The notes: generated by a model not told the origin, from the letters alone. A DNA stretch of 64,000 nt from Rheinheimera sp. MMS21-TC3 (GCF_032229285.1 NZ_CP135084.1:372001-436000); one strand, 5' to 3'. Shown: positions 17,461 to 24,832, counted from the first letter of the stretch. Numbers and translations: made by a program.

Positions 17461-17724
17461 ATGCAAGAGTTAACATTTGAGCAAGTGGAAGAAGTGAATG
17501 GTGCATTTGGTGTGCCTGGCATGGGCCTTGGCGCAGTTATAGGTGCAGCGGGCTATCTTGGCAGTGCTGCAACGTCAGGTAGTTTTAGCTGGGGTGGTTT
17601 AGCTGCAGCAACAGGAACTGGAGCAGCCTCAGGAGCTATTGGTGGTCCGATTGGATCTGCTGCCGCCAGATATTTGCTCCCACGTGTTGCCGCTCTTGGT
17701 GGGGCAGCAACTGGCGCCCAATAA
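17461..17724 (+). CDS. Double-glycine-type bacteriocin precursor B, Gly/Ala-rich
   Basis: 87 residues. The leader MQELTFEQVEEVNGA ends in Gly-Ala instead of Gly-Gly, which C39 peptidases accept. The 72-residue core is very rich in Gly, Ala and Ser with several GxxxG-like spacings, resembling the helix-packing cores of colicin V/class II bacteriocins. It has no Cys. It is likely a membrane-inserting peptide. The following 81-residue membrane protein is its presumed immunity partner. Core identity beyond this type is unknown. Confidence 0.87.
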   Translation: MQELTFEQVEEVNGAFGVPGMGLGAVIGAAGYLGSAATSGSFSWGGLAAATGTGAASGAIGGPIGSAAARYLLPRVAALGGAATGAQ

Positions 17725-17737
17725 TTATTTAAATTGC

Positions 17738-17765
17738 GGGGCTTGCACATTGTGTTGTAAGCCCC
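17738..17765 (+). other. Intercistronic hairpin in cassette B
   Basis: GGGGCTTGCA (17738-17747) pairs with TGTAAGCCCC (17756-17765) with one G-U pair and an 8-nt loop. It sits between precursor B and its partner gene, 13 bases after the stop, and no T-run follows. Confidence 0.7.
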
Positions 17766-17777
17766 ATTGGAGGGAAA

Positions 17778-18023
17778 GTGAAACTTGCATATCTTAGTCT
17801 ATTTATGTTTGCTGTGCTTTACGTAGCTCTAGCTTTTTTTGACTTAGAGCGCTTTGCAATATTATTTGCAATATCTGTGCTCCCTATCAATATTTTTCAC
17901 GGAAACAGAGATATAAAAGATTTTCATATGGATGATAAGAAGTATAAAGGAGTCCTTTTTCTTACATACCCTCCAGTGACGTTCTTCCTCTTAGTATTGA
18001 CTCATCACTGGTGGTTAAGTTGA
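17778..18023 (+). CDS. Putative immunity protein for precursor B (small membrane protein)
   Basis: 81 residues from GTG, with GGAGG four bases upstream. Two hydrophobic segments (about residues 4-36, possibly a hairpin, and 59-76) flank a charged loop GNRDIKDFHMDDKKYKG. No known domain is recognised. Size, hydrophobicity and position right after the precursor are typical of class II bacteriocin/microcin immunity proteins; this is inference from context. Confidence 0.65.
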   Translation: MKLAYLSLFMFAVLYVALAFFDLERFAILFAISVLPINIFHGNRDIKDFHMDDKKYKGVLFLTYPPVTFFLLVLTHHWWLS

Positions 18024-18125
18024 TTTTAATTGAGATTAAAAGACCGTCAAATAAATTAATAGAACCACACACGCTATTAAGCCTACAAATGCGCTTAAGG
18101 GTATAAAATTGCTTGAAACGTCAAA

Positions 18126-20216
18126 ATGATCTACCAATCCGAAGCCGCTGAATGCGGCCTGGCCTGTATTGCTATGGTGGCCAATCACCATGGACATCAG
18201 CTGGACTTAACTACCCTACGCAACCGCTACAGCGTGTCGCTTAAAGGCGCCAATTTACAACAGTTGATGCAGCTGGGTAACCAATTAGGTTTAACACCAC
18301 GCGCATTAAAGCTGGATTTAGATGATTTAAAAAACCTTCGCACACCATGCATTTTGCACTGGGAAATGAACCATTTTGTGGTGCTGAAAAAAGTCCATCG
18401 CGATGGTATTACTATATTGGATCCCGCTATGGGTGAGCGGCGTTTATTATTAGCCGAAGTGGATAAAGCCTTTACTGGCGTAGCGCTAGAATTAAGCCCT
18501 AGCACTGAATTTAAAAAAGTTGATGAGCGAGTGCGCTTAGGCTTAACAGCCTTCTGGACCAAGGTGCAAGGCCTGGTGCCATCACTGGTTAAGCTGTTTA
18601 TTTTGTCTTTGTTACTGCAGGTATTTGTGCTTGCCGCCCCTTATTACACCCAGTTGGTGGTAGATGAAGTACTGGTTAGCCAGGATAAGCCGTTGCTGGT
18701 GGTGCTGGCACTGGGCTTTGGCCTTATTATGCTGCTACAGGTTATTACCCAAACTTTACGCGGTTGGGTAGTACTGCACTTAGGCTCGGTGATGAGTGTG
18801 CAAATGGAGGCAAACTTAATGCGGCATTTATTACATTTACCATTAAGTTATTTTGAAAAACGCCATATGGGCGATGTGGTATCGCGCTTTGGCTCGCTTA
18901 ACTCAGTGCGAGAGCTATTAACCAATAGCTTAGTCGAAGGCGTGATAGACGGCATTATGGCCATTACCGTGTTGGTTATGATGTACCTATACAGCCCACA
19001 ACTTAGCTTAGTAGTTGGTATAGCGGTATTAATTTATGGCTTATTACGCTGGGCGTTATATAAACCACTACACCAACTGACCGAAGCCAGCATTGTTGCC
19101 TCGGCCAAAGAACAAAGTAACTTTATGGAAACCGTGCGTGGCATGCAAAGCATTAAGCTGTTTGGCCTGCAAACCCAGCGCTTAAATATCTGGCAAAACC
19201 GCTTTGCTGAAGCGGTTAACCAGAACTATCGCTTAGGTAAGTGGCAGATCTCCTACAACACCATTAACCAACTGCTATTTGGCGTAGAAAACGTGCTGGT
19301 AATTTATTTAGCCGCACTGGCTGTGATGGCCGGGGACATCAGTGTCGGCATGTTGTTTGCCTTTGTTGCCTATAAAAATCAGTTTACTAACCGCACCGCT
19401 GCCCTTATTGATAAACTGGTTGAGATTAAAATGACGCGGCTGCATTTAGACCGCTTAGCCGATATCGCCTTAACCGAAAAAGAAGATGAAGGCAGTGCAA
19501 GCGACGGTCGCGATATTAGTGGTCAGCTTAGCCTAAGCAATATTGGCTTTCGTTATGCCAGTAATGACCCTTTACTATTCAATAGCCTGAATCTTGAAGT
19601 AAAAGCCGGTGAAAATATTGCCATTATTGGCCCTTCTGGCTGTGGAAAAACCAGCTTGATGAAAATTATGCTGGGTTTGCTGCCAGCAGAGAGCGGCAAA
19701 GTAGAAGTAGATGGTGTCGATATTCGTCATTTAGGTTTACGCCATTATCGCAGCCAGATAGCCGCCGTAATGCAGGATGATCAACTGATGTCGGGTACCT
19801 TAGCTGAAAATATCAGTTTTTTTGACAGCCAAATGAAGATGCACAGCGTAACTGAAGCCGCAAAGCTAGCCGGTATTCATCAAGATATTGCTGTGATGCA
19901 AATGGGCTATAACTCTTTGGTCGGCGATATGGGTAGTTCGTTATCCGGCGGCCAAAAGCAAAGGCTGTTATTAGCACGGGCACTGTATCGCAAGCCGAAA
20001 ATTTTATTTATGGATGAAGCGACCAGTCATTTGGATGTACAACTAGAGCATTATGTGAATCAAGCAATTAAACAGTTAAATATGACCCGCATTATTATTG
20101 CCCACCGGCCAGAAACCATTATTAATGCCGAAAGGATTATGCAACTGCATAACGGCCAGCTGCAAGATGTAACAGCACCGTATAAGGCACAGTTTGGTAT
20201 AAATACAGAAAAATAA
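18126..20216 (+). CDS. Peptidase-containing ABC transporter (C39/PCAT), copy 2
   Basis: 696 residues. The C39 triad is present: Cys10 (SEAAECGLAC), His83 (NHFVVL) and Asp99 (LDPAMG). The membrane domain follows, then Walker A GPSGCGKTS, signature LSGGQKQR, Walker B ILFMDEATS and H-loop IAHRPET. It is 17 residues shorter before the Cys than copy 1; the only in-frame start after the TGA at 18114 is this ATG, and no good ribosome-binding site precedes it, so expression may be weak or coupled. It interrupts the cassette array. A relic of its 5' end lies at 23328-23450. Its stop codon fuses directly into an hlyD relic. Confidence 0.92.
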   Translation: MIYQSEAAECGLACIAMVANHHGHQLDLTTLRNRYSVSLKGANLQQLMQLGNQLGLTPRALKLDLDDLKNLRTPCILHWEMNHFVVLKKVHRDGITILDPAMGERRLLLAEVDKAFTGVALELSPSTEFKKVDERVRLGLTAFWTKVQGLVPSLVKLFILSLLLQVFVLAAPYYTQLVVDEVLVSQDKPLLVVLALGFGLIMLLQVITQTLRGWVVLHLGSVMSVQMEANLMRHLLHLPLSYFEKRHMGDVVSRFGSLNSVRELLTNSLVEGVIDGIMAITVLVMMYLYSPQLSLVVGIAVLIYGLLRWALYKPLHQLTEASIVASAKEQSNFMETVRGMQSIKLFGLQTQRLNIWQNRFAEAVNQNYRLGKWQISYNTINQLLFGVENVLVIYLAALAVMAGDISVGMLFAFVAYKNQFTNRTAALIDKLVEIKMTRLHLDRLADIALTEKEDEGSASDGRDISGQLSLSNIGFRYASNDPLLFNSLNLEVKAGENIAIIGPSGCGKTSLMKIMLGLLPAESGKVEVDGVDIRHLGLRHYRSQIAAVMQDDQLMSGTLAENISFFDSQMKMHSVTEAAKLAGIHQDIAVMQMGYNSLVGDMGSSLSGGQKQRLLLARALYRKPKILFMDEATSHLDVQLEHYVNQAIKQLNMTRIIIAHRPETIINAERIMQLHNGQLQDVTAPYKAQFGINTEK

Positions 20217-20510
20217 AAACGGCGCAGGCCATCATGCTGCCAAATGAAGTTGATATGCCTGTCGCCGTACAGGAGCCAGTGTACCGAGTAGAGGTAGCAC
20301 TGGCTGCACAACACATCCGCGCTTATGGCAACACAGTCCCGCTGCAATCGGGCATGCTGTTAAGCGCAGGTATCGTGCTAGAACAACGCAGCCTACTCTT
20401 TATCAATACTGGGCCTGGTTGTTTGAGCTGGTTTTAAGCCTAAAAGGGCGACTATAGCTCTAAGTAAAGAGCAACCAATAAACTTAAAAAGCGTCTCAAG
20501 GAAAGATAAT
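20212..20510 (+). repeat. hlyD 3'-end relic R2 preceding precursor C
   Basis: The longest relic: it matches hlyD2 from about 16018 through its 3' flank. Similarity begins at AATAAAAAC, which contains the exporter's own TAA, so the junction was formed at a 9-base shared word. It carries the same internal insertion as R1, so the two descend from one broken copy. It ends at a slightly weakened ribosome-binding site (AAGGAAAG). Confidence 0.88.
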
Positions 20511-20717
20511 ATGCAAGAGTTAACATTTGAGCAAGTGGAAGAAGTTAGTGGTGGTGGCGACTCGATTGACTATATTAATCTAGCAAGCGATGTTCTGACT
20601 TTAGGAATGGCTGGTGCACGAGTTTTAACTATGGCAACACCATTAGGCTGGGGTCTTGCGGGAGTAACCTTAGCCTACTACGGTGGCCAATGGATTGGCA
20701 GTAAACTTGTAAATTAG
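20511..20717 (+). CDS. Double-glycine bacteriocin precursor C
   Basis: 68 residues: leader MQELTFEQVEEVSGG, then a 53-residue core without Cys. The core starts acidic (GDSIDYINLASDV) and becomes hydrophobic and Gly-rich (GWGLAGVTLAYYGG) with a Lys near the C-terminus, compatible with a membrane-active class II peptide. The core has no clear similarity to A, B or E/F beyond composition. The partner gene follows after a hairpin. Confidence 0.87.
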   Translation: MQELTFEQVEEVSGGGDSIDYINLASDVLTLGMAGARVLTMATPLGWGLAGVTLAYYGGQWIGSKLVN

Positions 20718-20733
20718 GGTAAGCAATATAAAT

Positions 20734-20764
20734 AGCCGCAGTTATGCATTAAAAAACTGCGGCT
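20734..20764 (+). other. Intercistronic hairpin in cassette C
   Basis: AGCCGCAGTT (20734-20743) and AACTGCGGCT (20755-20764) form a perfect 10-bp stem with an 11-nt loop, six bases before the ribosome-binding site of the partner gene. Confidence 0.75.
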
Positions 20765-20783
20765 GATTTAGGGAGCTATGAAA

Positions 20784-21125
20784 ATGTATTCTACAGTTAT
20801 CAATATAATACTTTGCTTATGGATATTCATATTGTCCATGGTAGTGCTAAATAATTTAGAAAGTCAAAGTTTTTACTATTATTTTTTTCTGTCGATATCT
20901 GCATTCGCAATTTCAATAGTAAATCGCAATGATAACTTGAGAAATCTTGGCAAATTTTTTACCAAGCTGATTGTTGTCTTGATTTTTATAGGGGTATCAA
21001 ACGACATTATAAGTAGTATGCTTATCGAAAAAGTGCCTAACTATAGGCACCTTGCCTTTTGGTTTGTTGCATTTCCAATAATAGTTTTTTTTGATTCTTT
21101 TTGGTCAGCTGCTATTAAAAAATGA
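20784..21125 (+). CDS. Putative immunity protein for precursor C (membrane protein)
   Basis: 113 residues from ATG 20784, preferred over ATG 20778 because AGGGAG (20770-20775) then sits eight bases away instead of two. Four hydrophobic stretches (about residues 4-23, 30-45, 60-80, 92-107) suggest an integral inner-membrane protein. No recognised domain. Its AT-rich codon use differs from the exporter upstream, suggesting separate acquisition. The immunity role rests on its position after the precursor. Confidence 0.65.
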   Translation: MYSTVINIILCLWIFILSMVVLNNLESQSFYYYFFLSISAFAISIVNRNDNLRNLGKFFTKLIVVLIFIGVSNDIISSMLIEKVPNYRHLAFWFVAFPIIVFFDSFWSAAIKK

Positions 21126-21161
21126 TTAGTCGCTAACCAGTAATAAAGATCTTTTAGGGTG

Positions 21162-21372
21162 ACTGGATTCACAACACATCCGCGCTTATGGCAACACAGT
21201 CCCGCTGCAATCGGGCATGCTGTTAAGCGCAGGTATCGTGCTGGAACAACGCAGGCCTACTTTTTATTAACACAGGGCCTGGTTGTTTGAGCCGATTTTA
21301 AGCCTAAAAGGGCGACTATAGCTCTAAATAAAGAGCAACCAATAAACTTAAAAACATCTCATGAGAGATAAT
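21162..21372 (+). repeat. hlyD 3'-end relic R3 preceding precursor D
   Basis: Matches hlyD2 from about 16105. Here the inserted stretch reads GCCTACTTTTTATTAACACAGG, a variant shared with R4 but different from R1/R2. Translation would stop within it. The final leader reads CATCTCATGAGAGATAATATG, a weaker ribosome-binding site (GAGAGA) than in cassette A. Confidence 0.87.
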
Positions 21373-21531
21373 ATGCAAGAGTTAACATTTGAGCAAGTTG
21401 AAGAAGTGAGTGGTGGTAATTTTTTGTGGAGATTTATCGCTAGAAATTTAATCACAAAGATGGGAAATGGCGAATTACCTCCTGGCTTTGGTGAGGACTT
21501 TTGTCCTAACCCTGACTTCCCTGCTCCTTAA
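21373..21531 (+). CDS. Double-glycine bacteriocin precursor D (paralogue of A)
   Basis: 52 residues: leader MQELTFEQVEEVSGG plus a 37-residue core that starts NFLWRFIARN. Relative to A it has five substitutions in the core (A2F, I11L, D17N, D26E, L34F) and lacks the six-residue N-terminal extension. The single Cys and the Pro-rich tail are kept. The flanking hairpin and signal-peptidase-like gene are otherwise nearly identical to cassette A, so the two peptides form a duplicated, core-diversified pair. Confidence 0.85.
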   Translation: MQELTFEQVEEVSGGNFLWRFIARNLITKMGNGELPPGFGEDFCPNPDFPAP

Positions 21532-21556
21532 TATGACACTTATTCCTAACATTTAA

Positions 21557-21595
21557 AATATGCCTAGCAAGGCCACAAGCTTTGCTAGGCATATT
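21557..21595 (+). other. Intercistronic hairpin in cassette D
   Basis: Same sequence as the cassette A hairpin: arms 21557-21572 and 21580-21595, 15 of 16 paired, 7-nt loop, no T-run. Confidence 0.75.
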
Positions 21596-21644
21596 CAGAG
21601 TGAACTATATGTGCTACATGTGCACCGGGTAACGGATAACCAAG

Positions 21645-22355
21645 ATGTATTTAATTATTTTCCTATTTGTGGCATCACTTTTTTCTATACGAATTTTTGA
21701 AGTTTTCGATTCAGTATTGTTAGTGCAATTCTGGTTTCTAATTCATGCGCTGCTGATCCTCATTGCATTTTCATTCTTGTTATGGCGCAAAAAAATGATC
21801 AAATCAGTATTTGTTGTTTCATCATTTATTTTCATTTCATTTATTTACCTTAACAACCCCGAGCTTAATGGTTATTCTGTAGATGAAACAGGTGAAGATA
21901 GATTTACAGAATCCAATTATCCAACAATTCAACCGAATGACATTATCATTTCAAAGCACTTCAACTTCTCACTACAACTAGGTGTGATGGTTGCAGTAAA
22001 AGTAGATGATAATTTACTGCGTAAGCGCATACATGCTATGCCTGGTGACCAAGTGCACATTTGTAATTCAGAAGTTTACGTTAACGGTATGAGGTATATG
22101 TATAGCAATAATTGGGTTGGAGAGTTAATTGATGATAGACAAAAATGCATAAAAAGAAATAGTGTATTTTTCTTATTAAATGATGAATATTTTGTCATTG
22201 GTGATAATGAAAAAAACAGTTATGACTCTAGAAGTTTTGGGCCAGTAAAAAAGGCGGATATTATTGCTCAATCACTATATGTTGTTCGTTTTAATGATTA
22301 TAATCAACAAGTTATTCCCCTAGCTGTTACTTTCTCAAAAAGCCTAATTAAATAG
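21645..22355 (+). CDS. Signal peptidase I-like membrane protein in the immunity slot (copy 2)
   Basis: 236 residues, identical to copy 1 except Lys82 is Thr (AAA to ACA), a position before the catalytic domain. Ser90, Lys127 and the GDN...DSRSFGPV box are all kept. Retention of an intact dyad in both copies indicates the activity, or at least the active-site fold, matters. The start is ATG as in copy 1; no clear ribosome-binding site precedes either copy, so translation may depend on the precursor upstream. Confidence 0.85.
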   Translation: MYLIIFLFVASLFSIRIFEVFDSVLLVQFWFLIHALLILIAFSFLLWRKKMIKSVFVVSSFIFISFIYLNNPELNGYSVDETGEDRFTESNYPTIQPNDIIISKHFNFSLQLGVMVAVKVDDNLLRKRIHAMPGDQVHICNSEVYVNGMRYMYSNNWVGELIDDRQKCIKRNSVFFLLNDEYFVIGDNEKNSYDSRSFGPVKKADIIAQSLYVVRFNDYNQQVIPLAVTFSKSLIK

Positions 22356-22372
22356 ATTTTCTATCGCTCAGT

Positions 22373-22513
22373 GATATCGTGCTGGAACAACGCAGGCCTA
22401 CTTTTTATTAACACAGGGCCTGGTTGTTTGAGCCGATTTTAAGCCTAAAAGGGCGACTATAGCTCTAAATAAAGAGCAACCAATAAACTTAAAAACATCT
22501 CAAGAGAGATAAT
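22373..22513 (+). repeat. hlyD 3'-end relic R4 preceding precursor E
   Basis: Begins at GATATCGTGCTGG exactly like R1, because both follow a signal-peptidase-like copy, but switches to the R3-type insertion. This mosaic points to recombination within the relic between cassettes. It ends with AGAGAGATAAT before ATG 22514. Confidence 0.87.
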
Positions 22514-22729
22514 ATGCAAGAGTTAACATTTGAGCAAGTTGAAACGTTGGGCGGCGCCGGTTTTATGGAGGGTGCTGGCGCTGCTGGCCTTGCATTAGGA
22601 ATAGGAACTACAACTTTTGGCGGTTCATTCTGCACTATTGGTGTTATAGCAGCTTTTGGGGCAGCGCCACTAGCGGCAGGCGCAATGGTCGGTTTGGCAT
22701 TTTATGCCGGCTATCAAATGCTTCAATAA
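22514..22729 (+). CDS. Bacteriocin precursor E, Gly/Ala-rich (possible two-peptide partner of F)
   Basis: 71 residues: leader MQELTFEQVETLGGA, cleavage likely after Gly-Ala at residue 15, giving a 56-residue core that begins GFMEGAGAAG. The core is Gly/Ala-rich and hydrophobic with repeated G-xxx-G/A spacings and one Cys, as in helix-packing class IIb peptides. The next gene encodes a close paralogue and only one immunity-like gene follows the pair, the usual arrangement of two-peptide bacteriocins. That they act together is inference. Confidence 0.86.
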   Translation: MQELTFEQVETLGGAGFMEGAGAAGLALGIGTTTFGGSFCTIGVIAAFGAAPLAAGAMVGLAFYAGYQMLQ

Positions 22730-22750
22730 GTAAAATTGGGAGATTTAAAT

Positions 22751-22933
22751 ATGCAAGAGTTAACATTTGAACAAGTAGAGGAAGTGAGTGGCGCTGGCTT
22801 TATGGAGGGTGCTGGTGCGGCAGGTTTAGCAGTTGGGCTTGGTAGTGCTGCTTTCGGTTCTAGCTGGGGAGCTATCGGCGTTGGTCTTGCGGTTGCATCT
22901 TCACCACTTGTTGTTGGTGCGATGGTTGGCTAG
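22751..22933 (+). CDS. Bacteriocin precursor F, truncated by an amber codon
   Basis: 60 residues from ATG 22751, with GGGAGA eight bases upstream: leader MQELTFEQVEEVSGA and a 45-residue core closely similar to E (GFMEGAGAAGLAVGLG...). The reading frame ends at TAG 22931-22933 where E has TTG (Leu). In the same frame it would continue AFYAGYQMLQ to TAA 22964-22966, exactly the C-terminus of E, giving 71 residues. A single substitution has thus removed 11 residues. It may be inactive, or still work as a shortened peptide. Confidence 0.82.
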   Translation: MQELTFEQVEEVSGAGFMEGAGAAGLAVGLGSAAFGSSWGAIGVGLAVASSPLVVGAMVG

Positions 22934-22972
22934 GCATTTTATGCTGGCTACCAGATGTTGCAGTAAGTGAAA

Positions 22973-22998
22973 AGGTTAGGGGTGAAAGCCCCTAACCT
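22973..22998 (+). other. Intercistronic hairpin in cassette E/F
   Basis: AGGTTAGGGG (22973-22982) and CCCCTAACCT (22989-22998) form a perfect 10-bp stem with a 6-nt loop, just after the E-like stop at 22966. It is followed by A-rich, not T-rich, sequence. Confidence 0.78.
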
Positions 22999-23016
22999 AA
23001 AAACAGGGTAAATATT

Positions 23017-23301
23017 ATGTCTGAAAATTTTTATTGGCTTATCCTTATTTTTGTTTTTGCGGCTTATGTTTTTTTTAATAGTCGTAGTGCAGAACGAAGA
23101 GATCTAGAGCACCTTAACTCAAGGGCCAAAAGGAAGATTCATGATACTAATCAAATTGAAACTGAAGATAAGTATCTTATTAATTTATATTTAACTGATA
23201 AAAATAGAGCTATTAAGTGGTACCGTGAAAGGCATTGCACCAGCTTAAGATTTACACAAAAAGTTGTCGAGCAAATCATTCATGAGAATCATACCTCTTA
23301 G
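23017..23301 (+). CDS. Putative immunity protein for precursors E/F
   Basis: 94 residues. One N-terminal membrane helix (about residues 5-20) is followed by a charged cytoplasmic region (SAERRDLEHLNSRAKRK...) and a helical C-terminus. No recognised domain. It differs in topology from the B and C partners, which are mostly membrane-embedded. The assignment as immunity protein rests on cassette position after the E/F pair. Confidence 0.6.
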   Translation: MSENFYWLILIFVFAAYVFFNSRSAERRDLEHLNSRAKRKIHDTNQIETEDKYLINLYLTDKNRAIKWYRERHCTSLRFTQKVVEQIIHENHTS

Positions 23302-23327
23302 AAAGGATATATAGAGAAGTCAAAAGT

Positions 23328-23450
23328 GTGAGCATTATTTACCAATCCGAAGCGGCTGAATGCGGCCTGGCCTGTATTGCTATGGTCGTCAATCACCATG
23401 GCCATCAGCTGGGCTTATTACGCTGGGCGTTATATAAACCATTACGCTAG
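23328..23450 (+). pseudogene. Internally deleted relic of exporter 2
   Basis: A 40-codon frame starting GTG and ending TAG. It encodes IYQSEAAECGLACIAMV plus NHHGHQLG, then jumps to LLRWALYKPL, which in exporter 2 lies near residue 310. About 850 bases have been lost at a GG-CTTA-like junction, leaving the catalytic Cys but no His, Asp or ATPase. It marks the right end of the array and shows that a second precursor-immunity-exporter unit once stood here. Confidence 0.85.
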
Positions 23451-23484
23451 CTAACAATGCAATCAATAGCTTATTCACCTAAGC

Positions 23485-24777
23485 TTAATGCAATTTAAGC
23501 TTGGGTCTAACAATACGGTTAATACGAGCGACTAAACTAATTAGCATCATTCTTAACCAACCGTGTAACGCAACTTGGTGCATGCGATATAACGAGATAT
23601 AGGCCAGCCGCGCAAGGCGACCTTCTATCATCATAGTGCCACCTACTAAGTTACCCATTAAATTGCCGACAGTGCCAAAACGGCTTAGCGATATTAACGA
23701 GCCATGATCTTTATATTGAAATGCCTTTAGCGGCTTGCCAGCGATTGCAGCTGTAATATTCTTTGCCACTAAACTAGCCATCTGATGGGCAGATTGGGCG
23801 CGTGGCGGCACCCACTTATTATCAGGTAATGGGCAGCCTGCGCAGTCACCAATAACATAAATACTGCTATCGCGAGTGCTTTGTAATTGCTGATTAACCA
23901 CTAACTGGTTAATACGGTTATTTTCTAATCCAGCAATATCTTTTAAAAAGTCTGGCGCTTTAATGCCAGCAGCCCAGACCATTAACTCTGCTTCAATATG
24001 TTCATCACCTAACTGCAATCCAGCTTTAGTTGCTGCTGTTACTTTAGTGTTAGTGCGAACAGTAACACCGAGTTTAGACAGTTCTTTATGTGCTGCTAAG
24101 GCTAAGCGTTCTGGTAATGCTGGAAGAATGCGTGGCCCAGCTTCAATTAATTGAATATTCATCCGGCTTTTGCGTAAGTCAGCATAGCCATATAAGTTAA
24201 GTTCTGCGGCCGCATGATAGAGCTCGGCAGCGAGTTCAACACCCGTTGCGCCGGCACCAACAATAGCAATATTTAATTTATCTTTAGGATGGGCAGGCGA
24301 ATTTAATTTTAAATAGGCCATTAATAAGTGATGTTGAAAGCGTTGTGCTTGAGCTGGACTATCGAGGAAAATGCAGTGCTCGGCTACACCAGGGGTATTA
24401 AAATGGTTAGACACACTGCCTATCGCCAGTACTAGATAGTCATATTCTAGTGCCCGTGCGGCTAATACTTCTTCACCATTGTCTGCAATTGGCGCCAGTA
24501 TCACCTGTCGTAGGTCGCGATTAATGGCAGTAAGGCTACCTAGTTGAAACTCAAAGTGGTGGGCTGCCGCATGGGCGCGATAACTGAGTTGATCTATTTC
24601 TACATCTAAAGTGCCAGTGGCAACTTCGTGTAATAGCGGCTTCCAGATATGGGTATGATTTTTATCCACTAAGGTGATATGAGCGAGGTTTTTCCGGCCC
24701 AACTTATTGCCCAGCCGGCTGGCTAACTCAAGGCCACCAGCTCCACCACCAATAATAACTATACGCGGATAACTCAT
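23485..24777 (-). CDS. ndh: Type II NADH dehydrogenase-like FAD oxidoreductase
   Basis: 430 residues with two Rossmann motifs, [15 protein letters not shown] at the N-terminus for FAD and [14 protein letters not shown] near residue 170 for NAD(P)H, the VIGDCAG FAD motif near 310, and a hydrophobic C-terminal region suited to membrane attachment. The family oxidises NADH and reduces quinone without proton pumping. It is monocistronic and convergent with the end of the bacteriocin array. Confidence 0.88.
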   Translation of the reverse strand: MSYPRIVIIGGGAGGLELASRLGNKLGRKNLAHITLVDKNHTHIWKPLLHEVATGTLDVEIDQLSYRAHAAAHHFEFQLGSLTAINRDLRQVILAPIADNGEEVLAARALEYDYLVLAIGSVSNHFNTPGVAEHCIFLDSPAQAQRFQHHLLMAYLKLNSPAHPKDKLNIAIVGAGATGVELAAELYHAAAELNLYGYADLRKSRMNIQLIEAGPRILPALPERLALAAHKELSKLGVTVRTNTKVTAATKAGLQLGDEHIEAELMVWAAGIKAPDFLKDIAGLENNRINQLVVNQQLQSTRDSSIYVIGDCAGCPLPDNKWVPPRAQSAHQMASLVAKNITAAIAGKPLKAFQYKDHGSLISLSRFGTVGNLMGNLVGGTMMIEGRLARLAYISLYRMHQVALHGWLRMMLISLVARINRIVRPKLKLH

Positions 24778-24832
24778 ACTGAAACCTCGTCAGGTTGCAT
24801 CACTTCAACTGTAAGTATGGCCTTTTGGGCAT

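Larger units (their letters stand above)
21373..22395 (+). repeat. 1,023-bp direct repeat, copy 2
   Basis: Second copy of the 16320-17342 cassette, at an offset of 5,053 bases. Direct repeats this long and this similar allow deletion of the intervening five kilobases, including exporter 2, by homologous recombination. Confidence 0.9.

Noticed and set aside
17553..17750. Minus-strand Ala/Pro-rich frame opposite precursor B
   Set aside because: Composition is the complement of the Gly/Ala-rich core; no ribosome-binding site.
20234..20437. Short protein resembling the adaptor C-terminus
   Set aside because: It is the R2 hlyD relic; the frame breaks at the insertion and ends in unrelated residues.
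16504..22998. Intercistronic hairpins as intrinsic terminators
   Set aside because: None is followed by a T-run, and each lies upstream of a partner gene that would need the same transcript.
14999..23450. Integron-type cassette array
   Set aside because: No integrase and no attC-like sites are visible; junctions are hlyD relics with extended homology, which fits homologous recombination.
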